Source: Patiria miniata
Lineage: Eukaryota; Echinodermata; Asteroidea; Valvatida; Asterinidae
Direction of reading: 5' to 3'
DNA: 64,000 nt
NCBI RefSeq assembly: GCF_015706575.1
Contig: NW_024037074.1
Coordinates: 6,014,001-6,078,000, forward strand
Numbering within the stretch: position 1 is the first letter of the stretch; each line of letters opens with the position of its first letter. The position numbers and the translations under genes are program-made. Below the pieces are notes generated by a model. It was not told the origin of the DNA and did not search any database. It saw only the letters and a list, made by a program, of their open reading frames with translations. Shown one piece after another: positions 13,313-25,390 of this stretch.

Positions 13313-13755
13313 CAGGGTGGATAAAAAAAAAGCACACCCGAAACCGAGATATTATTGCTAATTGGAACAGAAGTAGGGCACATGGGAATCAAAGGGAGAT
13401 ATCCTCTATTAGGGTTGAATCTTCTCTTTAAAATGACACCCTGATCATGTCCTTACATTCACGGTTGACTGAGCAGCGACCAATTTTATGAAAGAGTATA
13501 TTTACAGGCTTGCGCCACTTTTCAATTGTGGTTTTTGGTTGTCATTTGTCACAGAGTGAAAGGCTATGGTTGCCAATCAAGGCAGGTGGGGGCAAAAGAG
13601 ATTTGATCATGAAAAGTGGCGCAAGCCAGACCATTTCATAAAATTGGTTCACATGTGATTCACATTTGATTCACATTTGATTCACATGTGCCCTACTTCT
13701 GTTCCAATTAGCAATAATATCTCGGTTTCGTGGTGTTTTTTTTTTATCCACCCTA
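13313..13755. mobile_element. CAGGGTGGATAAAA fold-back element
   Basis: The left arm starts with CAGGGTGGATAAAAAAAA after TA. The right arm ends with TTTTTATCCACCCTA. Inner landmarks mirror too: GAGATATTATTGCTAATT against AATTAGCAATAATATCTC, and GTAGGGCACATG against CATGTGCCCTAC. The ends are related to those of the element at 21381-21886. Confidence 0.8.
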
Positions 13756-13765
13756 TATAATGTTT

Positions 13766-13992
13766 GCGGGTAACACCATGTGGAAAGAAATCTCTTCTTG
13801 GACAAGTTGTGGTTCTAAAAAGAACCGGTTGGTTGTGTGTATAACTCGACGTTTCGGACAGTGTGCTCTGATCCTCCCGAGGACGGACAAAGCACACTGT
13901 CTCAAACGTCGAGTTCTACCCTCAACCAACCGGTTCTTTTCAGAACCACACTTCTTCCAAGAAGAGATTTCTTTCCCCATGGTGTTATCCGC
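13766..13992. mobile_element. Near-palindromic 227-bp element
   Basis: The sequence reads almost the same on both strands: GCGGGTAACACCATG at the left against CATGGTGTTATCCGC at the right, AAAGAAATCTCTTCTTGG against CCAAGAAGAGATTTCTTT, and ACCGGTTGG against CCAACCGGT. The apex is at about 13870-13886. Open frames on both strands here are products of the palindrome. Confidence 0.85.
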
Positions 13993-14287
13993 GAACTTTA
14001 TAATTTATCTCATCCGCCATGCAAAGCTTCAAGTCACATATACATTGGTTTTATTTTGCTGTGGAATTAGGAGGTACACAAATAGGTCCAAATGTTAAAT
14101 TTCTTTGTTTTTTGTTAATGATAAATATTGCTTCTGACAGCTAGTTTCATGGCAACCATTACACAATTTTTTGGTGGCAGGTCATCATGCATTACTACTG
14201 GATTAAGCCTGCGTTGTCCAGTGTGCTCCCGCGCCGTGGAAAGAAGGGAAACTGCGTCTGAAACAGAGATTTGAAAATGAAAGATTA

Positions 14288-14575
14288 AAGGGGAGTCAGG
14301 TTGGCGTAGCGGTACTTTCCTCGCCTTCCACCGCTGTGACCCGGGTTCGAATCCCACCGGGCCAACATGTGGATTGGGGTTTCATTCCCTGCCTGATTCC
14401 GTAAGTTTTCCTCAGAATATTCCTCTGGGCTTTTCCTCCCACCTCTAAAACTGTAATTTCTTCTCATTGTCTTCTCTCTGCAGGTTTCTTCAGGCTTTCG
14501 AGCTACAGTGCTTAGGGGACTTTTGAGGAATCCTTGGTTTCATTACCAGAAAGAAATTAAAAAAAAAAAACAACC
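14288..14575 (+). mobile_element. tRNA-derived SINE (family 1)
   Basis: The head has a polymerase III A box (TGGCGTAGCGGT, about 14302) and B box (GGGTTCGAATCC, about 14342). The body contains TTTTCCTCCCACCTCTAAAACTG, given here as the two words TTTTCCTCCCACC and TCTAAAACTG. An A-rich tail ends near 14570. The body matches the minus-strand copy at 55385-55600. Confidence 0.85.
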
Positions 14576-15400
14576 CCAACCTCATGTGGTTACGACTTGT
14601 AGTAATGTCTATGAAAAGTGGCTTCACCTGCTTCCAGAGGCGCATGCATCATAAGATGTAGCCGTAGCCAAGAACTTTAGACGTAGCCCAAATTCCATAC
14701 ACGTATAACTTGACGGCGGCCCAGAGGGCGCCCTCGGTTTGTGGATGCAAGCCTGCATGCACCGTGTACGTAGTCTGGTACTGGTTCCCTGTCCCCATTG
14801 TCCTTACTGAAGATAAATGCCTCCACTTCAGAAATTCAGGAAAAATACCCACAACTCTCCAAGATGTTCGAAACGCACATTAAAGCTCATTCATCATCTT
14901 TCATTTTTTTTTCAATTTTTTTTTAAGGGTAATCGGATAACTTTTGGGAGAAATGTCCATCCGAAGATGATCACGCCTGAAAATAGTCCTGAAGCCAATC
15001 GCCGTTTTGAAAACAAAAAACGGTGCCTATACACTCCATTGCAAAGTATAGAGCACTTTTTGGGCCCCAATTTCATCCAAATTTCACAGAAATACAAGCT
15101 CACGGTCCTGTGCACGGCTTCCATCCTTATTATTATTTTTTTGACAAACCCTTAAGTTCAGGGCCCATATTATGCTTAAATAAGAACTTAAATAACCCAT
15201 TATGATGCGCGCGCAATTCAAGCCAGTCTCGACACTTCCCGGATATAAAGTAACTGTAGACATTGGAAGCCAGGCTACGCGCCATTAAAAAAAGAATTTT
15301 TTAAGGAAATTAATGTGAGCATAAGTGTTAACAATGTATTTTGTGTAATTATAGGTGATTTAGCAGATTTTTGTTAAATCTAGCAGAATTTTGCCATTAC

Positions 15401-17162
15401 CTTAAGGTCACCCTTGTAAATTCTTATGTCTCTATGGAGCGACACAACGCACAGTAGACACGGTATCTGAAAAAAATTAATACATTCAAATCGACTTCAA
15501 AGCAGGCAATAAATAATTGGACTTTTTCGTTACGGCACGGCGATAGCACGGCGTTGAGAACTTAACAATATTATGGCTGGGTGAATTGAGTTCTCAATTC
15601 GCCGAGCCAAACGATTGTAAATGCCGGGCGAAAACTTTGAAAATTACTTTCTCCCGTTTGGAAGACCGTATCTTCATGGATCTTTCATTGTTTCTTTTAT
15701 TGATCCAACTAGGCCTATGTGCTAAAAATCGCAGAATAGCCTCCTTGACGAGTTAATAATTTATAAAAAATCGCCCTTGTTGCCGGCTTCCATTGGTCGA
15801 TACCAATACCCACGCGAAGTCACGCCGAGTGGCGCTAATGAATATGCTAATATGCGCCTAGTCATTGTTGCCCCAAAATCAGCCAACTTCCTGAAAATCA
15901 TGTAGTCGAAAATCCTCGTCGAAATTTGCCTTGGAGATATATCAAGGTGTAACACAAGCGTTTGCAACCACAGATTAAAGAGGTTGTGGAATGCTCGAAG
16001 ACATTTCCGTCATTTTTCGGGTATATGTAGGCTAAGGTGTGATGAAATAAAAAACAACTATTGTTTCTGTCAGGAAATGAATACAAAAGGTACTTTTGAG
16101 AGCTGTTTTTCAGGTCCTGTTTCGACCCAAACGTGCAATTTGTGTAAAAGTCGTCGTTGGGGACAGCAAACAAAACATAGTAATAAACAGGACTCCCTAT
16201 GCAGCGTAGTATAAACGAGTCCTGTTTATTACGTCACGATTTTTCTGATTTTACGAAGAACCCGACGACTGTTGATTTCAATTATGCGCTCGCCGACCAA
16301 CAACTTACTCGATGAATTTCAGTTTTATAAACATATAAACGCACATTACAAAAGAATAGGAGTTTGTCATTATGATATATATGGGTCTACTCTACAATAA
16401 AAAAATATAAAAAAACAAAACGACTTTCAGCATTCCAAAACCTCTTTAAGCTAAAATTCGGAATATACTTAGATGATCATAAGTACTCGTGAAATAACAA
16501 CTTGAGGGGATTCCTAATAACTGAGATAAATACATAGATTTGGGGACGTTTTGGAACGATTTCTTCCCGACTTGAAGGTCAGCTTTACCAGTTACCACAC
16601 TGAACAATTTCCTGGGTTAATTTTACCCAAGAAAGGGTGAAAACTGGAACTACCCAAACTTGGGTTGTTCTATATCCAATTGTTTGGGTTAGAATTTATG
16701 TTAAATTCAACCAAAAGTTGTAGGCATACAAGACCAAATTAAATTTAGTCTTGGATGACCACAAGTTTTGGTTGAATTTAGCAGAAGTTCTAACCCAAAT
16801 AATTGGTTATAGAACAACCCAAGTTTGTGTAGTTCCAATTTTTACCCTTTCTTGGGTAAAATTAACCCAGGCAATTTTTCAATGCAGAAGTGACGTTTCG
16901 GCATCGGCAGACGGCGATGTTCCCACTAACACTAAGTTTAGAATTTCTTCTTCTGTTATAATTTTACATTTCAATCATACTGAGCATTTGTCTGAGAACC
17001 ACAACATTCAAAAGGCTGTTATAGCGCCCAAGTACTTAATCGGATTAACTTTGTTTAACAACGGCGACGCTCAAGCCTTCGCAACCAAACGGCTGTTTAG
17101 GCATATCTATACCTATTAGTCGTAAAGTAAATCAACCAGTGGCGTAGCTAGGAATTTTTCAG

Positions 17163-17193
<31 letters not shown>

Positions 17194-20100
17194 GCTGAGG
17201 GGCCTGGAACATTTCATGGGGGGGGGGGCGTCATGTAGATCAATTATAATTTTTTTTTTTGGAAACTCAAAATCTCAGTGGGGGGGCGACTGGGGGGGGG
17301 GCGACAAGGTTTCACGAGGGCTGTAGCCCCCCCCCTCCCCCCCCCCCCCCATGGCTACGCCACTGACATCAACCCACACTACCCGTAGATTTACATTTTA
17401 TGGTTACTGATAAACTAGCTCACCTTAACCAATAGCCATACAGGAATTACCGCCGCCGCAGTGATGTAAAGAAATTTGAAGTTGTCACCACTGATCGGGC
17501 CCGTGCTGCTACTGAAAAGTGAAAAATTCTTCCAACTCCCATTCTACAACAGGAATTGGGAACTAATTAATAATAAGCGATAATTAAGGCAAGGAAACAC
17601 ATACATGGACCTGAAATAGATATCCTTGGCACAATTACTGATCTGGGCTGAGCCTATAGGCTTACATACATCGCTATCTTTACAGTAAATTGGGATTATC
17701 AGTGCAAGAGGTCAAAATGACTGTGAAACCATGAGTTTTCAATTTTAGGCATTGGGGCAAAGGTAGCGTAATTGCCTCTGTGTGGATATTTGCCTGGCCT
17801 ACAACAAATGTGTTTAGCAATTGAACACAAATCTAAACACGTTCTTGCTATCAGTTTGTAAGCATGTTTAGGGCCTACATGCTAAACATTTTTAGCATGA
17901 GGTGTCAGCAAGAAAGGGTTTAGATTTGTGTTTACTCCCTAAAAAACATTTTTATAGGCCAGGCAAATATCCACAAAGAGACTACCTTTGTCCAAATGCC
18001 TAAAATTTAAAACTTGGTTCCATGGTCATTTTGGTATCCTTGGAAAATTACTCACAACTCTTACAAACATTATCAGGCCGTTATCATTTGGCCGTTTATG
18101 TCTCATTTCAAAGTGGAAGGCGTACCTTTCAAACCACCTATGTTATCTATGTTGGTTTAATATATATGTCTGGCCTTCCGTTATTTGCATTTTTTTTATA
18201 GTGTAGGCCTACATGTGCAAGCACGGCTACCAGTTAGCGAATCACAGCGTGTCCCAACGAACATTGCGCGTGAACAAGTCGCTGACCCTAACCTTGCATA
18301 ACCCTAAACCCCCCCCCTCCCTCCCCACCCCACCTATTGATTTTCGGAGGCCAAGTGTCCGGAGAAAACACCCTGTCTACATTTCAGGTGTTTTTTTTTG
18401 CCTTTGCCCCCCCCCCCCCCCGCGAAATTCCTGGATCCGCCCCTGACATCTCTGGTTTGCATCATTGAATTTTCTTGATTTTTCTCAATTATAAACAAGA
18501 GCAAAGGCTTGAAAATACTCCTTTAAAATATGATAAGATAGTCTAACCAGGTGTGTGTTTTTTTTAGAAAATCAACGATTTCTTCATAAACAGTGTATAC
18601 TGTCTGTATATCGATCGTTGTATATTGTACAAGAGTCCGTTGTCAACTCACTTCACCGTGCATTGGCGTATGGGGTAACTTGCCCTATACCCTGGCCACC
18701 CACTCTATCTACTGACAAAGTGCCATAAGTTGCGGGGGGGGGGGGGGATAAAAGTGAGCACTCAACTGTACAGCAATAAGTATCTACCGGGAAACCAGCA
18801 CCTCTCCAGTTTGCGACAATCTTCCTCGGCCCCAAAACCTGCATAGGAACACTGCCTCAAACAGAGCTCAACAGCAAGTTTGGTTCCAATCAGTCACTGG
18901 GGACGAGGGAGAAATAGCCTTGTCGTCTCACTTACCACCAATGCAGCGATCAGAGCAACCTCGAGCCCGATGTAGGCTAGGAACGCCAACGTCTCCAACA
19001 CGACGTAAGGGCACAGCAATAGCTCGTTCATCTACAGAATGTAAGGGTTGTCACCCACAAAATGAACGTGCTTTGGTGAGAAAAACCTTGCCAAATGAGG
19101 AGAAAGTACTGGTATGATTTGTGAAATTGTTCCGTAATCAATTGTACCGTTCTGGAGAAAATTCATCGAGGTCGGATTTAATAAAGAAAGTGTGCCCACA
19201 CTTTTTCACGTGATTTGGAAAGGGAATCCAGTTTACGAGGCCCAGGTCATATCTTCAACATGTTACTGTGAAATTTCGATAAGTCAAACTCTGATATAAC
19301 AACTTATCAAGACTTCACTATAATCAGTTGAAGACTGAGCTCAGTGGCTTAATAAACATTTTTTGTTTGTTTAAACAATGATATATATACGACCCTGCTT
19401 AACTCAAAACTCTGCTTGATAAGTCAAATTTTGAAACCTGTTCCCTTGAGGTTTGAAGACATTAATTGTTAGCAATGCTGTTGCTTCATTTAGTCAAACG
19501 AAAAAAAGTAGAACACAAAGAGCAAGTAGTGGTCCGTTTGGAGGCCCATGCAACCAATATTTTCGGTTCCGGGTTTATCAACGCGAGTGATAGCTGGTTT
19601 CAAAAAAATCGACCATTATTGATCACAAACAAGGGCGGATCCAGAACCACATTTTTGGGAGGGGGAGGGGCAAAAGGGATCGAGTTTTTTTTTTTTTAAA
19701 GAGGAAAGGAATTGTATAAGTATCGTGTGTTATTTCCACAATGTAATATAATTAAAGTTAATAGGAGTGTAGCTGATGGCTTGCGAGGGAAATACGCAAC
19801 GTTCTAATTTATTTCATACACAATTAAAGACAAAAAATGGTCTTATGCACTCCATCGATTAAAAAAAAAGGGGGGGGCATGGCGCCTGTCCCCCATGATC
19901 CGCTAATGTTTAACAAGTTGCCGGTTCGCTTTCCAAAACATGATGAGAAGAAACATGTGACGAACATCTGGCAAATTTATACTGAATCGGAAAATCTATA
20001 CTTACCCGAACCATACCGATAACTAGCAGCAAAGCTGACAGAAAGAGGAATGCGTGAAGAACTATCAAACTGCCGTAGACTCTCGCTTCGTTGGCTGCAG

Positions 20101-21989
20101 AAAAAAGGGGAAAGGAATAATCTCCAATGCGAAGTAAACATGAAACAGAGGGACAATTTTTTCCACTCAAAAAGTAATCATATTTGAAACACCAAAAGAA
20201 GTACATCTTAAACGAGCATGTTCTTCCACTTATCTCAACAAATAAAAATAATTTCTGAAATTGATCATTGCTAATTGCTATCGGAGGTTATGCACGTTTT
20301 AATAAAAGAACCCTTTTTTTTTTAAAAGCTGTCCACATGAATGCCATTGGAAGCTATTGAGCTGAGTGAGAATTACAGATAACACACTTCAAGTAAATAA
20401 CATCCAGATACAATGAGATTTAGATCAAAGTCAAGGCTGAAACAGTATACCGTCTGATTTATGACTTGAATATCAATAAGGAACAAGTCATCTTTTTTGT
20501 TCTGAAATATTAATGGCGATTTTGGTATGTTTTCCTTTGCAAGTTCTCCTCCATTCATTGAGGTGGGAAAACGTCCATGTTTCATTCTATTTAATGGGTA
20601 TACAGCATCAGTTCGTAGAACGGTAAATGATCAGTGGTGGATAGCTGAATTGTGTGCTCTTCATATCAAAATAAACGTAACTTGGGAATGGAGTATGCAA
20701 ATCACGTGAAATTTCACTGTGTTTTATGCCAGTCAATAACATGTACTTTATGCCTGCATTTTCTTTTGTATGAAAATGGAGTGAGCCACATATTTTGAAA
20801 TATTTTCACCAACTTGGTCACTTTCTTTTTGACTCACCCTGTACTCTACATGTTGAAAATAAAAGTCATTTGAAAACCGGACTTTGGTGAGCAAATTAGT
20901 CGAAGTTGGTAGTAACATAATACTAAAATCAATAAAAAAACAACCACCTGTAATTGTATTAGTTTATCAGTGCCAATAAAGGATTTATTTGACCAAAATA
21001 GGAAAACTTACGTATGTTTTGTGGGTCTGTATACGCTAGCGTATATCCGCACTGCATAAGTGCCATTAGACTGCAAATCTACCGAGAATACCATAAAATA
21101 AGACATGTTAGTTTTGTGTTATTTAATTGATTGATTCGTAATTTATTATTGAGTAAAGATAGTACAATACAAATTAAAAATTGCACGGGATAGGCCTTCA
21201 CAAACAAACGACAAGCAACAACAAACACACAAGAACAAGCAACAGCAACGAACAACAAAAACAACACCGAATACTCTCAAATAATTTCAAAATATAAAGC
21301 AAGTGGAACTGCATAAAACTCGCCTCAATCAAATACACCTTTACATTGAATACGGTAACAAATAATAAAACTGCTATCTACAGGGTGAGTAAAAAAAACC
21401 GAAACCCAAATGTCGGGACCATTGTTTAAGTGAAGTTCTGCATGTAGCACTTTCAAAATCTAGGACATGAAATCCCAATTCATAAGCTTTCTTTTAGTAC
21501 AAGAATCATTCAAATCACTAATGTACTTTTGAAGTTATGAAATTTTAAACACAACCACCGTTTTATAGTTCTGGCCACGGATCAACAGAAGGTAAGTGTT
21601 CTTTCTGCAAAACGAAAACAAATCACATAGGGATTCGTGTGAATTGTATGTATTGCTGAAAGAACGCACACCTTTTTTGTAGTGATCCATGGACAGAACT
21701 TTAAAACGGTGGTTGCGTTTAAAATTCCGTAACTTCAAAAGTGCATGAGTGATTTGAATGATTCTTGTACCAAAAGAAAGTTGATGAATTGGGCTTTCAT
21801 ATCCTAGATTTTCAAAGTGCTATTTGCAGAACTTCATTAAAACAGAAGTCCCGACATCTGGGTTTCGCATTTTTTGACTCGCCCTGTATTTCCAACAACA
21901 AAAAACCCTACCATTGTCCATATTGCGACGGCCATGGTGCCCCACTCCAAGCTACAACAGCAACAGCGTCGCGTGTACAAAAACGCCAT
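15401..21989 (-). CDS. LAPTM-like four-pass membrane protein, copy 3 (terminal exon not found)
   Basis: Six exons are seen: 21912-21989, 21012-21078, 20006-20094, 18936-19031, 17424-17543 and 15401-15466. They give 172 residues in one frame with phases 0,1,0,0,0, as in the two paralogues to the left. The start gives MAFLYTRRCCCCSLEWGTMA, so the cysteine head is kept but the VR-x-G part is changed to LEWG. Four hydrophobic segments are present, ending in IPCLLCVVSLHRD. Exons 3 and 4 have exactly the same lengths (89 and 96 nt) as in copy 2. The last exon should lie between 12.2 and 15.4 kb. I found no convincing tail there; a TTTATCTTCAG acceptor near 14.8 kb would give an immediate stop in phase 0. 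Introns carry many MITEs. Function is inferred only from the family. Confidence 0.7.
16611..16871. mobile_element. Near-palindromic 261-bp MITE
   Basis: It starts CCTGGGTTAATTTTACCC and ends GGGTAAAATTAACCCAGG. Between these, AACCCAAACTTGGGTTG-like words and CCAATTGTTTGGGTTAGAA against TTCTAACCCAAATAATTGG are mirrored. It lies in intron 5 of LAPTM-like copy 3. Confidence 0.85.
17137..17365. mobile_element. hAT-type MITE with CAGTGGCGTAGC ends
   Basis: Terminal repeats CAGTGGCGTAGC and GCTACGCCACTG are flanked by AAATCAAC and ACATCAAC, an 8-bp target duplication with one mismatch. The interior is dominated by G runs of up to about 27 bases and matching C runs. It is 229 bp and non-coding. Confidence 0.8.
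17640..18200. mobile_element. Second copy of the 660-bp fold-back family
   Basis: It repeats the landmarks of 9530-10195: TTCAATTTTAGGCATTG, CCTGGCCTAC, TTGCTATCAGTTTGTAA, AGCATGAGGTG, CAGGCAAATATCC, TTCCATGGTCA and TCTGGCCTTCCGTTAT. Both halves fold back on each other. It lies in the large intron 5 of LAPTM-like copy 3. Confidence 0.75.
21381..21886. mobile_element. Complete CAGGGTGAGTAAAA fold-back element, TA target
   Basis: The left arm CAGGGTGAGTAAAAAAAACC and the right arm ending TTTGACTCGCCCTG are each flanked by TA (21379-21380 and 21887-21888). Inner mirrored landmarks are AGTTCTGCATGTAGCACT against AGTGCTATTTGCAGAACT and CACCGTTTTATAGTTCTG against CAGAACTTTAAAACGGTG. TA flanks fit a Tc1/mariner-type non-autonomous element. 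It is in intron 1 of LAPTM-like copy 3, only 26 bp from exon 1. Confidence 0.8.
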
Positions 21990-22260
21990 TTTCTCGCTCT
22001 GTATACAATTACATGTACAAACACTCAACTACTAAAATCAACACACTACCCTTTTATATATGTAAGAAATGAACCAAAATTGCTAAAAAAAGTTCGACTG
22101 TCCAAAGTCCGAGGTTCAGCACTGGTGCAGTTCCGATAGTAGTGTAGATAAATTTATACTTTCACATGAATTCCCGCTTAATATTTTCAGGTCCCTTGTT
22201 ATCTCACGTCGAACTAGTTTCCACATTATCTAAAGTTAAAATAAAGGTTGAGTTATCACA

Positions 22261-22758
22261 TTTGGTAAACCTTTTGCACACAATGTATCAATTTATTCAA
22301 ACATAATATAATAAAAAGGACACACATGAAGCTGAAGGGTACAAATATTTACTGTCTCGGAAGATAAAATTTACAAGGGCACTTTACCTTGCCCTACATG
22401 TATTGTCTGCTAATCTTAGGGCGTCCCTTTGAATTTTTTTTTTTTTTTACGGTTCTCATAATTGTTTGTCCCTGAAGTAGGGTCGGTCGGCCGAAAAAAA
22501 TTACATGCACTTTAATTTTGGTAAACCTTTTGCACACAATGTATCAATTTATTCAAACATAATATAATAAAAAGGACACACATGAAGCTTAAGAGTACAA
22601 ATATTTACTGTCTCGGAAGATACAATTTACAAGGGCAATTTACCTTGCCCTACATGTATTGTCTGCTAATCTTAGGGCGTCCCTTTGAATTTCTTTTTTT
22701 TTTTGCGGTTCTCATAATTGTTTGTCCCTGAAGTAGGGTCGGTCGGCCGAAAAAAATG
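22261..22758. repeat. Direct tandem duplication, period 256 bp
   Basis: The block beginning TTTGGTAAACCTTTTGC at 22261 recurs at 22517 with very few changes, through CTCGGAAGAT, GCCCTACATGTATTG and AGGGTCGGTCGGCCGAAA. The linker is 16 bp. High identity marks a recent duplication. It lies upstream of LAPTM-like copy 3. Confidence 0.9.
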
Positions 22759-22921
22759 TGAAGAAAGAACATTGCAGTTTCACCCATATATAGATGGTTA
22801 AATTAAATGATGCCAAGTGCGTATTGTCTCTAGTTTTGATTTTTGCAATGGGTTTATCATGAGTTGATATCACTGAATAAAATCATGAGACCATATTTGG
22901 CAAGATGTTCGACTTGCATAA

Positions 22922-23376
22922 TACACTCAACCAAAAAAGAAAGTCCCCCTTCCAAAACGTTTTGGTCTAACTCAAAAACTACTGAGCACCTCTCGCTCAA
23001 ACAACGACTAATCAGTACAGACATTCCTTAGCAATCCAGCCATACTCTCTATTTGGCCCAAAACAGTGATAATGTGTACGAATTTATGCAATTTAAGACA
23101 AATGATACCGAAAACAGTTGCACATTTGTATACGTGCAAGTTGTGGTTCACACTCGCCTTGCACGCATAAAAAAGTGCAACTTTCTTCCGTACTATTTGT
23201 CATAAATTGCATAATTTTGTACACATTATCACTGTTTTGGGCCAAACAAAGAGTATGGCTGGATTGCTAAGGAATTTTTGTACTGATCAGTCGTAGTCTG
23301 ATGAGCAAGATGTGCCCGGTAGTTTTTGAGTTAGACCAAAAAGTATTGAGGGGGGGACTTTCTTTTTTGCTTGAGG
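22922..23376. mobile_element. Fold-back element ending in CTCAACCAAAAAAGAAAG
   Basis: The left end (ACTCAACCAAAAAAGAAAG then CCCCC) is mirrored by GGGGGGGACTTTC then TTTTTTGCTTGAG on the right. Inside, TTCCTTAGCAATCCAGCC mirrors GGCTGGATTGCTAAGGAA, and CAAAACAGTGATAATGTG mirrors CACATTATCACTGTTTTG. About 450 bp; non-coding. Confidence 0.85.
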
Positions 23377-23973
23377 GAAGGTTCTTTATTTGTTTGCATA
23401 AATAGGCTTACACTCTTTGCTATCATTACAGTAAAGTGGGATTATTTGTCTGGCGCAAATTGTCTAGAAACCACAGAAGTCATTTCTTTTCTTTTTTCTT
23501 TTATAAATTTTCATTGGGTTCCAGACAGGGTCGGCGGTAAAAAAAGTTTTATTTCCTTGGTTTGGGAGCCCAAAATAGGGTCGGTCGGAAATGAGAAACA
23601 AAGAAATAAATAGGGATGGCCTATAGCCAAACAATTTAATCAAATGGTATCTTCCGCGTGTTAATTAGATCATTTGACTAGATTTACATCCCATACAAAA
23701 ATATATCAAGTACAAAATATATTCCACAAATTCGATTTATAAAATAACAGACACCACCTATATATACAAAAAAATGCTATCAAAAATGCTGATTATTGTA
23801 AGAAAATAGAACTACTTCTTCCCTTCTTTAAATAAGCCCAGTTCAAAAGTTCAAGTCCGAAGGAAAAGTGACAACAGTAAATGCATCCTGCCCAATGGCA
23901 TTAGCCCATAATGACACGTAGCCAGCCGCTAACAGCAGGCAGAATACTACCAGTAAAAATAATTTCATTTTAA

Positions 23974-24666
23974 CTGTCCTAACTAGCTTTTAAAGTCAAG
24001 TAGAAGCTTATTTTTTTTCTATACTAGTACTCGTATCTTACTTTGGTCCCTGCTTACATTGAATAATATACAAATATTGAGTGGCTCAGCGTGGAATGGG
24101 AGGAATATTATCGCAGGGTAAAATCTGGACTTTTCCATTTCACGAGGCGAAGCCGAGTGAACTGGAAAAGTCCAGATTTTATCGAGCGATAATATTCCTC
24201 CCATTCCACAATTTAAAGCCACTCAATATTTGTTTTATATAACTGACATATAGATCCTTGTCATTTGATATATTTGAACTTTTTTCAATACAAAACTGGA
24301 GGAAAATGTATTTCTCTCTTCCAAACCACCCTTTCACGAAAATGTTTGAACCCAACGATGTAGCGCTGGCTCTTTGGAACAATACGCGCTACGCGCAACG
24401 CTGAACGCGCACACCAGCATGCATTTGCACACAAATACCGCGTCATGATCCTAACTGTTGAATAGTATTTCCCATTCCCCATGGGCGGATCGTAGTTTTT
24501 GAGCCGCGGCATGAATGGGAGCAATAACGAATGCCACGTGATGTGAGTTCCACCAATCAAATGACAAGGATCTGTCCTAACTAGCTTTTAAAGTCAAGTA
24601 GAAGCTTATTTTTTTTCTATACTAGTACTCATATCTTACTTTGGTCCCTGCTTACATTGAATAATA
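23974..24666. mobile_element. ~95-bp direct repeats enclosing a long hairpin
   Basis: CTGTCCTAACTAGCTTTTAA and what follows to the end of ACATTGAATAATA are repeated at 23974-24068 and 24572-24666. Between them lie a hairpin (24073-24230) with arms AATATTGAGTGGCT..AGCCACTCAATATT, apex near GGCGAAGCCGAG, and inverted GATCCTTGTCATTTGAT/ATCAAATGACAAGGATC at 24253-24269 and 24557-24573. This looks like nested insertions, one of which duplicated flanking sequence. Confidence 0.65.
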
Positions 24667-24675
24667 CTTATTACA

Positions 24676-24860
24676 ATGCCTGAATAAATCCCAGTCATCT
24701 CATTGGTTGGTCACTGATCACATGTCATGGAATTATTCGACCCAACCCCCAGCCCTGCTGCACCATAAAAGTTTATTTCCACGGTAAAAAAAAAACTCCA
24801 TTGCATGGTCACATGATTTGTGGCTTTGACCAATGAGATGACGAGGATTTATTCAGGCGT
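24676..24860. mobile_element. Short inverted-repeat element with CCAAT and CACATG words
   Basis: The left end GCCTGAATAAATCC is mirrored by GGATTTATTCAGGC. Inside, GTCATCTCATTGGTTGG mirrors CCAATGAGATGAC, and TCACATG-type words occur on both sides. The middle (GGAATTATTCGACCCAAC, AAGTTTATT, CTCCATTGCA) resembles 53.96-54.06 kb. Confidence 0.7.
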
Positions 24861-25019
24861 TGTATACAATGGAAAGATTCCCATATCTGGCCATCACTAA
24901 TTTTTCCCACCAGTGACCTATCACTCAGCCATCAGAAAGTGATAATATGTCCTAAAAGTCAAATTTAGCAGAGAAAATGTTGAAGTATATATACAGAGAA
25001 AACACTGTTTTCTTGTTCA

Positions 25020-25390
25020 GGCCAACAAAAAAAGTCTCCGGTTTCTGGTATGGAGCTTGCCCAAAAAGTGGTACGGCGACATGGCTTTTTTTTTTACCTT
25101 ATTTTTTTGTTTCAAATGTCGGCTGATGACTGCAAATGGTGCCCGACTAAACTTAGTGCAAATATATGGGAGTCCAGAGAGGCCACATAAAGCTTATTCT
25201 CGACCATAACCCAATCTAAAAACACGTTAAAATTGTGCAGCAGCAGGATTCCAGTCAAACCAGTGAGTTTGGCGGTTTTGAGACATCATCTTTCATTGAA
25301 AATTTTTTTTTTTCATTTTGCCGACGCGCATGGCTACAGCGACGCGCGCGCATACCAGAAACCGGAGACTTTTGGGGGGGGGGGGGGCCT
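25020..25390. mobile_element. AGTCTCCGGTTTCTGG MITE, copy 1
   Basis: The inverted ends AGTCTCCGGTTTCTGGTATG and CATACCAGAAACCGGAGACT are preceded or followed by A/T tracts and GGCC. Inner landmarks (TGCAAATGGTGCCCGACTAA, GGCCACATAAAGCTTATTC, GCAGCAGGATTCCAGTCA, GACATCATCTTTCATTGA) recur at 34262-34645 and 57921-58320. Confidence 0.85.

Noticed and set aside
13766..14070. Coding frames of 71-122 codons on both strands
   Set aside because: Both strands give similar peptides because the DNA is a near-palindrome.
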